From the NCBI GenBank assembly GCA_031310005.1, contig CM062382.1, forward strand, positions 372,001 through 436,000: 64,000 nt of DNA, in the 5' to 3' direction. The notes beneath the pieces are model-generated. The model was not told where the DNA came from. It did no database searches and was given only the letters and a program-made list of their open reading frames with translations. Each line of letters opens with the position of its first letter. Within the stretch, counting starts at the first letter, position 1. Origin of the DNA: Dactylellina haptotyla (Eukaryota > Ascomycota > Orbiliomycetes > Orbiliales > Orbiliaceae). The translations under genes and the position numbers were made by a program. Below are positions 50,538 through 62,177 of this stretch, in pieces.

Positions 50538-51215
50538 ATGTTCGGTAGTTGTCCTATTCCATTTGCGGAAGATGCATATGGCGAATACATAGAGGGATTC
50601 TCAAATAACGAAACCTTTAACTGCCCAGCTTCCGAAGACCTCGCAGCAGGCCAAGTGCCAATACCCTGGGGGCAAAGCTTCTGGGTCGTTCCAGGCCCAC
50701 TATATTCTGCCTATAGCCCAGGCCTAGGGAATTTGGTAGGAGCTGGACACAATCAAGCTCCATCAATCTCTGTTCACACTCAAGGTTTCTCAAGCTCAGA
50801 ATCCCAACCTGACTTTAGTGTCGCGTGGAGCGGTTGTGACCAACTCCAACCCACAAATGAGCTAAGAAAGGAAACAGACCACGAGGATTCAGTTGCCTCC
50901 TCTCCCAACCCATCAATATCTAGGTACGATGCTCTTTGTAAAAACTTGTATTGAAACAAGCAGGCTATGATGTCTCTAACACTTTAATACCACAGCCAGC
51001 CGAGCACCGCTGAAAACGAAACCTCCCTGTTGGGATGCGACAAGTGCGGGTACAAAACCCACTTAAAGCCGAATCTTAGCATGCACAAAAGGCGGGTGCA
51101 TGGCAAGAAATTCCCGTGCACACTGGGCAACTGCGCTGGGCGTGAATTCACACGACCTGACAATCTGAACGATCACATTCGAAGGATACATGGCGCGGAA
51201 TACCTCCGGAAGTGA
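50538..51215 (+). CDS. Two-finger C2H2 zinc-finger protein (paralogue 4)
   Basis: About 201 aa, the shortest copy. The ATG at 50538 is in good context (TTTACCATG). Exon 1 is 50538-50923; the intron is 50924-50995 (72 nt, GTACGATGC...CTCTAAC...CCACAG); exon 2 is 50996-51215. Exon 1 encodes a Ser/Pro/Gly-rich, mildly acidic region without similarity to the other copies. Exon 2 has C-x2-C-x12-H-x4-H (CDKCGYKTHLKPNLSMHKRR onward) and C-x4-C-x13-H-x4-H (CTLGNCAGREFTRPDNLNDH onward), with the short linker HGKKF. The finger spacing order is reversed relative to paralogues 1 and 2. The protein ends 8 residues after the last His. Function is unknown; a nuclear DNA- or RNA-binding role is inferred from the fingers. 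Confidence 0.85.
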
Positions 51216-53402
51216 AGTCGAGGAGAAACTAGTTATATTAAACCTCGCTTCTTCCCCCGCAAAGGGCACCTGCGTTCTCACAAAGAAACCCGTCAGATGC
51301 AAGGCTACTAAATTCGATTGGTGTAAAATAAATGGAGTTATTATCAAGCGGGTTACTGGGTATTGGGTTAACGGATATGGATAGGTGCATCATTTTTGTT
51401 TTCTTTTGTTCTTTTGATCTTCGTTTGGGGCGATAATATCACTATCATTCTTTCGGCTAGTGGATGGAGAGACAGTCCCTGGGAGCCGCTTTCTCAAGCC
51501 AACCCCCACATGTAACTGCACACACTCTTAGCTTCCGCCCAAGGAGCAAGAGCCAGTCCGAATACTACAACTTTTTTAATTGAATAGACTTTATTTCCAT
51601 CGATACATCTTATTTTTGAACCCAGTAATTAATAGTATATGAGGCGTGGATAATAACATTTGATAAATCTATTGAACATTTGTTTAACCTTAGCCTACTG
51701 ATAATTTAACGACGCGGAGCATTGTATACATGTAATTTTATGAAAGACTGTGATATGTAGAGCTTCTATATCTATCGGTGCCTCGAGTGACTCCAATATT
51801 GCTGGAGAAGTTCTGCGAATGCGGACATCTTCTACCTTGATACGTTGAAGAAGCCAATCTATTCTCTCGATATCTTCTTCCAAAGAAAAGACGTCTTTGA
51901 TGAGCGAGAGGTTCTCGTATCACCCCTTACGCTCAGATCCCTTCAGCTTCAATAGCGAGATCCAAGCTAGCGCGGTTTAGAGTTTGGTCATTTGCCCTGC
52001 GCTGTCAATCCCGCTAGAAAGGCGTGGGGCGTTTGCGGGGTAGTGCCAATCCAATTTGGTGTCCGTTCCATTTGTAACTTCGTAGGCTTTGACGTTCGAG
52101 CAGCGCAGCTGCCAACTGATTTGTTTTACATCGAGTAGAACCAACATATCGTTTAGCAATCAGCGCCCTCCACCCCCAAACTTCCGCGCTAGCGGGGTGC
52201 TTAGTAACCAGACTCACCTATGTTCCGTTCCTGGATGATGAGGAGGCTACAAATACTGCCTGAAGTTCAATGGTGTGGCACACTCGCGCTCTAAGCCCCT
52301 CGGAATTTCTCTACCCCGAGGAAAGTCGCCCTCTCGACACGTTCAGTTGGATCTCTAGCATGGCGTCTTTGGCTTCAAACCGCTAAACTAAAAGCTGCAA
52401 TTCTCGTATGCGGTTCTCTGTTCACACATCGAAATAACAACGACCAAGTACTTGAAGCGTCGCATCGTCGGTATTTAATTTTTACAACGTTCAGGTGGCT
52501 TTGGCCAGACTTTAGAACGGCGGTGAAATTCCTAAGAAGTCAACAATCGGTTATCTGTGGATGAAGTGGACAATTTCTTACGCTAGTGTTAGCGTTCACC
52601 TGGTTCCATGTGATCCAAATCTTTAATTAAGGGTGGGAACCATCGACATATAGCTAAGATTCCACCATGCGATGGATACCTAGGAGCTGCCTGCACAGGA
52701 AACGAAAATACGAGCCTTCGGGCAAGCCCTGTCTGTATATCAACGGGCCCTTCTGAATGTCTTAAAACATATCAACAAATCGGACACACGTTCTTGCCTA
52801 TCTCATATCAACCGCGCAATTTTGTTCCCCTCCGCCTAATCTTTTCGTATTTTATTCTTGTTAAGGATGTTTCAATCCCCTGAGGACGTGAGAGAGAGCG
52901 CGAAAGTCCTCACATCCTCCTGATACGGCTGTTGTTGGGCAACAATGCAAATCTCGATCCAAGGAATTTGGCTAAGACCGGAAGCAGCAAATGGGAAGAG
53001 GTTTGACCGAAAGCGTCGAGCATCGCATCTCCTCCAGCACAGCAGTATGATACCCTGGGGCGACGCAGGCGCATTGTCTTTCCGGCCGACTACTGAGGGC
53101 AACTTCCCCCTGCTTTTGTGAACGTAAACAACTCCCGCCCTTTTGTTTTACTTTTCTTCCCCGTCTTCCACCATTCCAAGCCTTATCAAGTGTTACCGAC
53201 TTCCTACCTTATCGTGCATATTATTTTTCTGGAAACCTGCTTCTATACAATCTGTCGATCTATTTCCTGCCTTAAGCTCCCAAATGCGATCATAAAATAC
53301 ATTTGTCGGCATTCATGAAGGCAATATCGTCACAACTCCGCCACCCACCTTTCACCAACACTCCCTCTATACCCGAGGTTTCAACGAGAAATAAACTCAG
53401 CT
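51216..53402. other. Gene-poor stretch downstream of C2H2 paralogue 4
   Basis: No supported gene. Open stretches are short on both strands. I looked for rRNA or tRNA pieces and found none. Confidence 0.35.
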
Positions 53403-54814
53403 ATGGACGTTGACTAGTACCCGTCATACTATTCAAATACCATTCGAACGTCTATAAACCCTTCAGCCTCAAAAGATGACTGGAAGTCTATCAAAACATA
53501 CAAAATTGCTGCCGATGAATTCTTATCATCAGAGTGCAATTCTAGTTACGCGCTTAAAACACCTCCCGAAATCTTTGAGTATTATAGCTAGAGAACCACA
53601 TATGCAGCTTCCATGCCATCTCAGACAAAGAAAACTGAGCTTTCAACCAGGAGTTTTGTGGCTTTCGTTTTTTTGCTCATTGACACGACTAAGAAGTTTG
53701 GTCCTATTTACGGCGGCCTGCAATCTTGATTGAGAACCTCAAGTATTAGTACCCTCTTCCATTAGAAATTTGTATATTTTCGCGTTGGCTATATATCCTC
53801 GTTCTATATTATTATAGCCATACAGACTCAGCAATTACTCACACAGTCTGTACAGAACTCCAGAAGTCTAACTTGCAAGACAGGACCAATGCAAAATCAC
53901 CAGGTGGTGGCAGCTTTTCATTACCAGTGCAAATCCAGACGACGGTGAATCCGAATATTCACAACGGTTCACTTGTTAGAGATCAATACCCGATTCTATT
54001 TTTATTCCACACCTGTAGACCTCTCCATCATGCCATCACCGCGGGATCGATGTATTGAACGTCTGATATTCTAACCACCATCTTCAAGAAGACGCCTACC
54101 CAGCTTAATATTCCCATTATTCGTCTAGAAAACTGAAAGCGATCTATCCCACGAACTACTAAAACTGACCTTCTCTCGATCACTACAACTCACCTCCCCA
54201 ACCCAACCTCCGGAGAAGGTAAGTTCACATAATTGTTGTTGACCTGGACAGAATTTGATCATTTCTCTCATTTTAGAACGCTAATATGTTACCAATTGGG
54301 AACAGTGGACCTCATAGACGACAAGATGCTACGTCACAATTTGAATCACGATGCTCTCCGCCGTTCCCCGTTTTTCCAGCCGATTTGAAAAGCACGTAGC
54401 ACCTCAGGTCTCTCTACGATCCGTAGCCAACCCAGGGCATCTAACTGACCTCTTACATTTCGGCTGCCTCATCTCTACCGCACAATCTCCAACTTATACC
54501 ATATTTTTCACACCAGTTTCTCGTATTACCTCAGAAATCCAGACCATCGATGAGCTGATTTGTATTTTAGACTTTCGCGCGAAGAGAAAATTTCCGTGTC
54601 ACCCGCGGTACCAGGGCCGAAGCCTAAGGCATGTGGCCTAACCACTATCCTGAGGGATCACCTAAAGCTACATTATTATAGATATATCGCCAGTAGCAAA
54701 CCTGCACAGGTACAGAACGTCCCAAATATTATACCTGGAAAGCTCAACTCAAATGTCCTAGTCCAGCTTCCAGCTTCCAGCAGCCGAACATATTGCCACC
54801 AAACAGGCTATTAA
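53403..54814 (+). pseudogene. Possible decayed coding region(s) of unknown family
   Basis: Three + strand stretches have protein-like translations interrupted by a handful of stops. One begins with an ATG (MDVD) near 53403. A second precedes a good intron-like segment (GTAAGT at 54219 to TTTTAG at 54276), and a third follows it and includes TTILRDHLKLHYY, reminiscent of the second half of a C2H2 finger. Most of the stops are ones that C-to-T change makes from Gln or Arg codons. This pattern is suggestive but could be chance. It could be a dead member of the C2H2 family or an unrelated gene. Confidence 0.25.
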
Positions 54815-55363
54815 CGTCCACCAGCAGCCAGATGAAAATCCAGATGGACCACTAGTCTCAATCCAAAGTAGCAATGCTACGCAGGTGGAATATGGAAGTT
54901 TACCAGGTACCTTGAGAAGGAGCCTCCATTGATCTGAAGCATATCCAGCCGACTTCAATCGGAAAGCACGTGGATAATTACCGCTAATATACAATCAATA
55001 GACTTGCGCATCCTCATAAAACAACTTACCTCCGAGATCCCAGAAGCTCCAGCGCGTTCTAAGAACGACTTTACATCATGATATCGAGTATGACATCAAA
55101 CTACATAACTAGTATCCAAATTCTCCTCGGTTGGACTCCCGATACTTCAGACTCTCCATGGATCAGATCGCTCCACTTTGCGTATCAATTGCTGATACTA
55201 TACACTCCCTCCAGAAAACGCCATAATATTAACCGGTTACATTACAAAAAAGATCTCCGAAGAACCGCTCTAACAACTATATAAACAAATCCCAAGGATC
55301 TACACAAGGGGATGACCAAGAACAAGCAAAGAAAATGAGAGAAGAATATTTCTTGCAGTATCA
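54815..55363. other. Intergenic stretch
   Basis: I see nothing I can support here. The right end is the likely 3' UTR of the - strand gene that ends at 55364. Confidence 0.4.
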
Positions 55364-58300
55364 TTAGATCGGGGCAATACTGAGACTATCAAACCTCATC
55401 AGACCACCGCCAGAACCTCCACCATAACAACTGAACTTGAAGTCAAGATTGACTGTTCCGGTAGCACCATCGGCTGACGAGATATCATACCAACTAGGGC
55501 TATCTTCAGGTTTAACCACACCCTGGTCGGCGGTAAACTCAAAGTATCCGTTCGTGTAGTCTTGTTGATCGATATTCTGTTGCAATATGTATTAGCCATC
55601 GACTTACTTTGGACCATAGCTGTGACTGAAAACCTACGATAGACTTTTCTTCCCACCGATACTGGCCAGGTACAAGTACAGCAACATCACAAGTCCCTCG
55701 GAATTGATTCGGCCGTTCCACTCTCGCCTTATAACTCACGGCGTACTTCGTGCCCACACATAAAGTGGAGGTCTGCATAACATGCGCGAATTGGTAATAT
55801 CTCACTGCTACCGATGGGAGAATCAATTGCCTACACGAGAAATATTGTTAGCCACAAATACCTAATAATTATCACGAGGATGTGATTACAGAGGAGTCTT
55901 ACAGGGATTTCTGAGACTCCGGGGGCGATTTTGGATCATATTGAACGGATCCAGAGACAATACCCGTGGACTGGATTTGCCAAGGCGCATAGTCTGCAGC
56001 ATCAAACCCACCGTTTACTACAATTTCCTTCGGAATGCAAACAGGTCCACTGGTAGGGGGTGTCCAGCAAGCCCCATCTTTGCAAAGTCCACTCGCACAC
56101 ACGTTACCACAGCTCCCGCAATTATTTGGGTTTACACGGAGGCTCAAACAAGTGTTTCTATAGAAGAAAGTTAGGTCACAATCTTCCCGATTTTCGATGA
56201 AAACCTACCCGCATTGATCTTGATTGCAGACGCAGGTGCCACCGCTACAATGCGTGCCGGAGGGACAAACCCTTTGGCAATCACCACAATTATTATTGTC
56301 GTTCTGAGTGTCCTTGGGGCACACGCATTGGCCGTTCTGGCAGATGATTCCTCTTTCTGTGGCACACTATAGAGCAGGTTAGAATAATATTCAACCCCAT
56401 CACAGGTTGTCTCGCATAACAGGGGATATACTTACTCTCCTACCGCATACGCCGCAATTATTGGGGTTATTTGTTCCCAGAGCACCCCAATCACAATCAC
56501 ACTGGCGACTAGAATTGCAAACCAGAGTATCCGGACAAGATCTTCCGCATGCTCCGCAGTTCTGTTTACTTGTGAAGAATCCAGATCCCACGCATTGATT
56601 ACCACAAATACTATTGCCACCATTATCGCAAACGCACGTGCATCTAGAAACTATTAGCAGTCAACAATAAATTGCTAACTTTGGCTGATGTCCTTACCTT
56701 TCTGAGTTGGCTCTGTTGAAATTGTTCCTTCCGGTGGCGCCGCTCATAATCGCATAAAAGTCATCAACCATTCCTAGGAAATTGTCAGCAGAACCCCAAA
56801 ACCCTTTCATAACAACAATCATAACGTACTCTTACACCTTCCCTGTGCGCCGGACTTCCAGTTCTGTCCTTGACACCTTGAGTAACTCCCCTTACAGTTG
56901 TCCCGGAAAGTATTATTACAATCCTCCCAAGACTTACTGCAATCCTCTACAGAACTCAATGTTAGCCCAACCTCAAACTGGACACAAAACCCCCGTTGTA
57001 GCCACACTTACCATAACAAGCATGAAGATCTTGACAACAATATCGGATAACACCATCACCTGAAAGCCCAGCCGTGTTCCCTTGACCACAAAGCGTAATA
57101 CTGGTGGCGCCTCTTGCTCCTCCTCGCACGATCGAGTTGGCACTCGACAGATTTGGACAACGCGGATTGCTTCCAACATTGCCATTACCGCGGTTCTTTA
57201 GTTTCGCAGTGGTGGTAACGGTTTTCCTGGCTTGTAAAATATACCCCTGATCTGTTGAGGACCTATATAGAGTATCGTCTGCGTTGAGACCCCAATAGTA
57301 AAGAACACTCGGGCCTTTCGGTTCAACTTTCCCGTTACACGATATAGCCCAGGTGGTGGTGATGACATTCGTATCCGCTATTGTGCTGAAGAATGGAGTT
57401 GTACCATTTGAGCTTTTTTCAGCGATCACCATCTGGTGATTGCTCGTGTCAATTGCGACATACGCTTCACCACTGGATAATTGAATTATTAAATCAAAGT
57501 ACCTATATATCACATTCTCAAGTTAGAAAGCGTCGATAAATGCTATATGAGGACGGCACTCACCCATTCGGGGCACCTTGTGGTTTTGCGAAGCGGAACG
57601 ACGGCGCTTTCCATGCGTTAGCTTCTTCTTCGGTAGCGAAATTTGGGTCCCCCAGTATCGAAAAATAGGGCTGTTTGGCAACCACAAAGTCGAGTAATGT
57701 ATCATTTTTGAAGTTAAGTGTGATGTCCTGTAGCGTAGATTAGTAATAATATTCATACTGATTATTAAATCAAAGGCAAAACGCACATATTTCGGAGTCA
57801 AGTCCGCTGGATTGAAGATACAAGAATTATCCACCACAGGCGTGAAAGTCGGTACGTTTTCTGTTGCCGTAGTCGAAGGATAACTCGGTTGAATGATTGG
57901 TGATTGTTCGAATTTCGGCTGGGAGGTAAATGATGGAATATTGGCTTCAGTCCAGGTATATGACGCCAGCCAATTTGTATTTGTTTTATCTTCTTCATCG
58001 AACAGAGTAGTGGCAGTCCTAAATGCCGACCCCGAAATCGACAGACATTTGCAGGCGCTTGAAATCCTTGAGGGAAATGGAGTGAATAAGGTCATATAGG
58101 CTGGGTATCTTGTAGTAGTGGCGTCGGGAGCCAAAAAATTATTGCAAAAACGAATGGCAGAATCGCCTCCACCAAGCAGAAATCTGAATACGTTATCCCG
58201 CATACATTTTGACGGCTTTGGTGGACTTGGGCACGAGCTACCGGCTGGTATTGTCGCAACTGTATAGCAAGGCCTATCCCACCATGTTACATTCCCCAAA

Positions 58301-58749
58301 CCAGAGGTGAATGCCTGCTCTCTGACGTTCTTGATAATGAGGCGACACTGAACTTTATCGGAATCAAAAGACCAACTTTTACAAGTAGGATCCTTGAAGC
58401 ATTCTGGCGCGCAATCCTGTCCTGGGGGGTTACTTGTTGACTTGAATACCTTAATAGTTTTTCGTTTTAACGGATCCACGTTGCCGCGCTGTTGGCATAT
58501 GAGATTAGATCCGGCGGAAGAGACAGGGATTGGAGGGCATGTTATAGAGGTGGGTGCCGCCCTTGTCGTAGTGGTGGTAGTAGTGGTAGTAGTAGGAGTA
58601 GTAATTGTGGCTGTCAGAATGGGAACTCGTGCGTAAATCGCATTATTCCTCTCTACAAGACCTTGATAATTTTTGATCGCTTCAGTAGTAGTTGGTAAAA
58701 TCGCCGCCACAAAGTAGCCAAGAACATTTAAGTTACTGAAGACCTTCAT
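55364..58749 (-). CDS. Secreted modular cysteine-rich protein (PAN-like, PLA2-like scaffold, Cys modules, CBM-like C terminus)
   Basis: About 945-955 aa from ten exons: 58749-57787, 57727-57564, 57502-57012, 56946-56830, 56773-56698, 56643-56436, 56366-56209, 56157-55903, 55830-55638 (or -55608) and 55576-55364. All joins keep frame. MKVFSNLNVLGYFVAAILPT is a signal peptide, followed by a Thr-rich linker (about 46-63). Then come a PAN/apple-like region (about 85-161, with CAPECFKDPTCKSW), a common fungal extracellular Cys module (CMRDNVFRF...SRISSACKCL), and a stretch with CCQDLHACYEDC, SKSWEDC, NNTFRDNC. The latter recalls phospholipase A2 disulfide spacing but lacks the usual His-Asp pair. 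Repeated CGxCG modules follow (NCGACGRSCP, NCGVCG, NCGDCQRVCP, NCGSCGNVC). The C-terminal about 190 residues (IVVNGGFDAADYAPW onward) resemble fungal carbohydrate-binding-like beta-sandwich modules. An extracellular or wall role is inferred; enzymatic activity is doubtful. Confidence 0.8.
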
Positions 58750-60168
58750 GGCTGTCGTAGTTACACTTGTACGGTGCCGCGCCGGACAGGAACAGGTAAT
58801 ATTGAACAATATATCCGGGGGGGATTCCACTCCTCTTGTACTTCGTCTCCTGTTCTCCTCGAAGACTGATCTCTCGCCATCTCTTTTAATTTACAGTTAG
58901 ACCGTATGTCCAGACCGGCCAGTGCGGCTGTTTTCATACTACATCGGGTCTACGGTGCTTGCAAATATAGTAATTGACGACCGCCACCACGGAGATGGTC
59001 AGCTTGGGAAGCCCCTAGGCGAATATAAAGTTTCTCGGTCGAGATCCGGATACCGAGGCTGTACTAGTTCTCGAATCGCACGGAGGGAGGTCAGAAATCA
59101 GAAATCCTGTTCCTTTTATTAATTTATCATTCCAGACCATGTCCCAGAAAAGCCATATTATTTGAAATTGATTATTACATGTACACCAAGGAGTGAAATC
59201 TGATATCTTGTATATCTCGAAATCGAAATTCTACATCTCGATCCTCCAAATCGCTCAATTTAAAATTTTAAACACGAAATCGCTTCCAGGATTCGTCCTG
59301 TAATTCTTAAATATCGGGGGGCCAGAATCCAGGTCTAGAATTAGTATTTGTCGCTTTCCCTGGTGCAAGCGGAGAGTTTCTACGAAATGGAAAAGTGTCG
59401 TGTTGGACATCCCATCTATGGAACTGAGCCTTCCAATTAGCGCGATTCTATACTTATTCCGAAGCGCGAGACCAGTGATTGCCAATCAGACTCGCAGGAT
59501 GCCGCCATCGAAAATACTACCCTGCCTTCAGCTGCCGGACTTGCGAGGAGAAACGCTCATGATAGAAAGTCTTGTGATAGGGCCGAGGCCTCTCTGATTC
59601 CCCATGAGGGTAAGAGCCGGCCATTGCACCGAATTTGGTCTCGTTGCCAGACGCTGATTTGGCTGCAGGTGCCACTGAACCTTGAAATAAGGTCTCGCTT
59701 ATTGATACCAGCCGTTTAAATTCTAGATGCTTATCGACTTGGCGGGCATAATTTGCGAGGTAGAAGCTCTAATCCTCTATGAATCCCTAGTATGACTGCA
59801 TGGTCGTCCGAATGGCCTTTCCAGTGGGTTGTCTCATAAGATTCTATGAACATTCCTGTAGTGCGTTAAGTTATGTGAAGCTTAACATTTTCAACCCTCC
59901 CAATTTTTCTTATTATAGCCACCTGCAACGCCACTTCCAACGGCAGGTGGCAATCCATGATCCGTTGGTAATACCCTCCCCTCCATCAGCCATTCGCCTT
60001 ACTAGCACCGGGAATAGAGATTATTCAAATAATCAAAGCAGTAATTTTCGCATTGCGTGTTCAATCTATCGTATAAAAACAAAATACACTCATAACCCAT
60101 TTCCTAAATAAAGTACAATATCAATTCCAACCCACAGAGGACATGTACGACCATCGTACACTTGCTGC
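58750..60168. other. Intergenic: promoter side of the secreted protein and 3' side of the ALY/REF gene
   Basis: About 1.4 kb with no supported gene. Two medium frames (59255-59485 on -, 59800-60111 on +) lack any recognisable motif. A TC-rich patch near 58830-58870 may be part of the promoter of the gene starting at 58749. Confidence 0.4.
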
Positions 60169-62177
60169 TCACAAGTCCTCGTCAACGTCTATTGTCGAAG
60201 ACTGGGCTACAGCGGCAACCTGGGCTCCGAAGCCACCTCCGTTCTGCTCACGCTGTGGCGCACTGGCAACACCGTCCCCACCGGGAGCAAACGCACTTGT
60301 GACAGTGCTGTCACCAGCGGCGCCCCAGTAATCGTTCATCTCAGCATCCAGCTCTTCCGCGGTTTTTCTAGGCCGGTTCGTTCCACCAGTTTTTTCCTCC
60401 CCTTCGGTGTTCCTTCCACCACGACCGCCACCACCACGGCCGCCACGGCCGCCACGATCGCCACGATGTCTCTCACGTTCACCGCCCATACCGCCGCGCC
60501 TCGGTGGGCCCCTTCGATCCCGCGATCCATTGCGCTCACCGGGAATATATCTATCGATACCCAATTCTCGAGCATTCTGTCTCATTTCCTGGACGTTTCT
60601 TGACTGGGCAGCTTGGTTATCACGACGGGGCAGCGGGCGTCCGGACTCGTCAACCTCTGGTTCCCGGGGTCCACCAGAGACTCTTTCGAAGAGCGAGCGT
60701 CCCTCATTGGCGGGACCACCACCCCGACGACCACCGCCTTGCTGGAAAGAGGCGATCCTGACGCGGATGGGTTGGCCCTTGGCATTTGCGCCGTCGAATT
60801 GGTCAACAGCCAACATGGCTTCGTCAGGGCTGGAGTAGATAACGTGAGCAATGCCTTCGGAACGGCCAGCTTTGTCGTAGCTAATAGCGAGATTTGTTAA
60901 CATTGAATCCGAAAAACAAAAGAGCCGGTTTTTTTTTCAACATACACAATGTCTATTCTGCGAATATCTCCAACTCGGCTGAAAACATCCTACAATCACC
61001 CAATTTAGCTCCTCAAGTTTATCCAATTAACGGCCGATTTATTTCCTTACTCTTATATCAGACTCGCCAAGGTCGTAATGAAGGTTCTCGACACGGACTT
61101 TAGAAGAGCTATATGCTCATTGTTAGGATATCGTAGGAGCAGAAGTCTAAAGATATAGCCGTACCGTTGTCCCTCGCGATTGCTATTGTCCCGATTGTCT
61201 CGCGTGTTATCTCGGTTGTCTCGGTTATCTCGTGGGCGGTGCGAATTGCCTATGGCATATTTAGACATCCGCTAATAGGCACTCGGATGGTACAGTCATT
61301 TCGAGCAGGCGAGCTTACCATCGTCAAATTTGTCGTGAACCCAGTTTGTTCTAAGAAAAATATAGTCAGGAAGTGAAAAAAAAACAAGGTAGCTGGGAGA
61401 AATCAATACCTAGAAGGATCACGAGGGGGGCGTGATTGCTGTAATAATACCGAGGGAGGAAGGGTCCCAGAGAAGGTTAGCACAGTCTGTAAAGGGATGC
61501 AATGTGATAGCGAATGGTATGAGGCGTTGTTAAGAATGCGAAGGTGTGAAAAAAACGCGTTTTCTCAAATCTGCACGAAAAAGCCGACTTTCTTCTTCAA
61601 GGTTCTGTCTATCGAAATTCACTAGGTCGGTAGGCGCGGCCATTGCCATAGCTGCGAGGAAGGTCGAGGCTTGTCAAGGGGACAAGCAGCTGACTGTCAG
61701 GTGCTAGAGGGCTAGCTGTAAGGCCGTTTAGACGTAGGGGGCGGCTTGGCCTCGCTCAATGCAAGGGGCCGAGAGGGTTTCGAGTGCCATGCTGGTGGGT
61801 CATGACATCGAGGTACCATTGCCAACCAATACAGGTTCACAGGAGGTGTAGTATGGTAGTATCAAGAGGAAGGAAGAATAGGAGGAGGAGAACACGCCTA
61901 GAAATGTTGATGGGTCAGCTCAATTTGCTTGTATTTGGGGATCCAAGCTCTCTGTTTTAACCTTTGAAACGCCGTCTCTAGGTGTACGGTTTCCAGGACC
62001 GCGTCGTCTATTTCGGTTTGTAGTAGTCTAGACAGATCAGACCCGTTAGTTTTTCGATTTCACAGCGTGTGATGCTAGCGTAATGTTCCAGGGGCAGGTA
62101 CATACGGATCTATCGGCAACAATCTCGTCGAGAGCACGATCGAGTACCGATGGGGCTGCTGCGTCTTGTTCAGCCAT
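60169..62177 (-). CDS. YRA1: mRNA export adaptor, ALY/REF family (Yra1/Mlo3 orthologue)
   Basis: Couples transcription and splicing to mRNA export in the nucleus; the family binds the helicase Sub2/UAP56 and the export receptor. About 343 aa from seven exons: 62177-62106, 61438-61410, 61350-61319, 61249-61165, 61108-61051, 60989-60946, 60880-60169. The N terminus has the helicase-binding box (LDRALDEIVADRS, residues 12-24). A basic RDN-repeat region follows, then one RRM (KVRVENLHYDLGESDI, DVFSRVGDIRRIDIV, YDKAGRSEGIAHVIY, ending GQPIRVRI), an RGG-rich region and the C-terminal conserved box (KTAEELDAEMNDYW). Intron 1 is about 667 nt, ten times the others (56-69 nt where measured). A reading that starts at MLTNLAIS is intron read-through, since splicing at 60881 gives the proper RRM. 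The promoter lies in the 427 bp before the esterase stop. Confidence 0.92.
61439..62105 (-). other. Long first intron of the ALY/REF gene
   Basis: 667 nt, from GTATGT at 62105 to ATTACAG at 61439. No additional exon-like reading was found inside. In budding yeast the YRA1 intron is also exceptionally long and is known to mediate feedback control of the gene. Whether that applies here is inference only. Confidence 0.7.

Noticed and set aside
52380-52620. rRNA-like fragment
   Set aside because: Short stretches looked rRNA-like at first glance, but I could not match them to a conserved rRNA core segment in order.
57523-58830. Single 435-codon frame taken as one complete protein
   Set aside because: Its start precedes the real signal-peptide ATG at 58749, and its C-terminal part reads through two introns (57786-57728 and 57563-57503).
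60407-60838. 143-codon Pro/Arg-rich frame on the + strand
   Set aside because: It is antisense to the RGG-rich region of the ALY/REF gene; GC-rich Gly/Arg codons leave the opposite strand free of stops.
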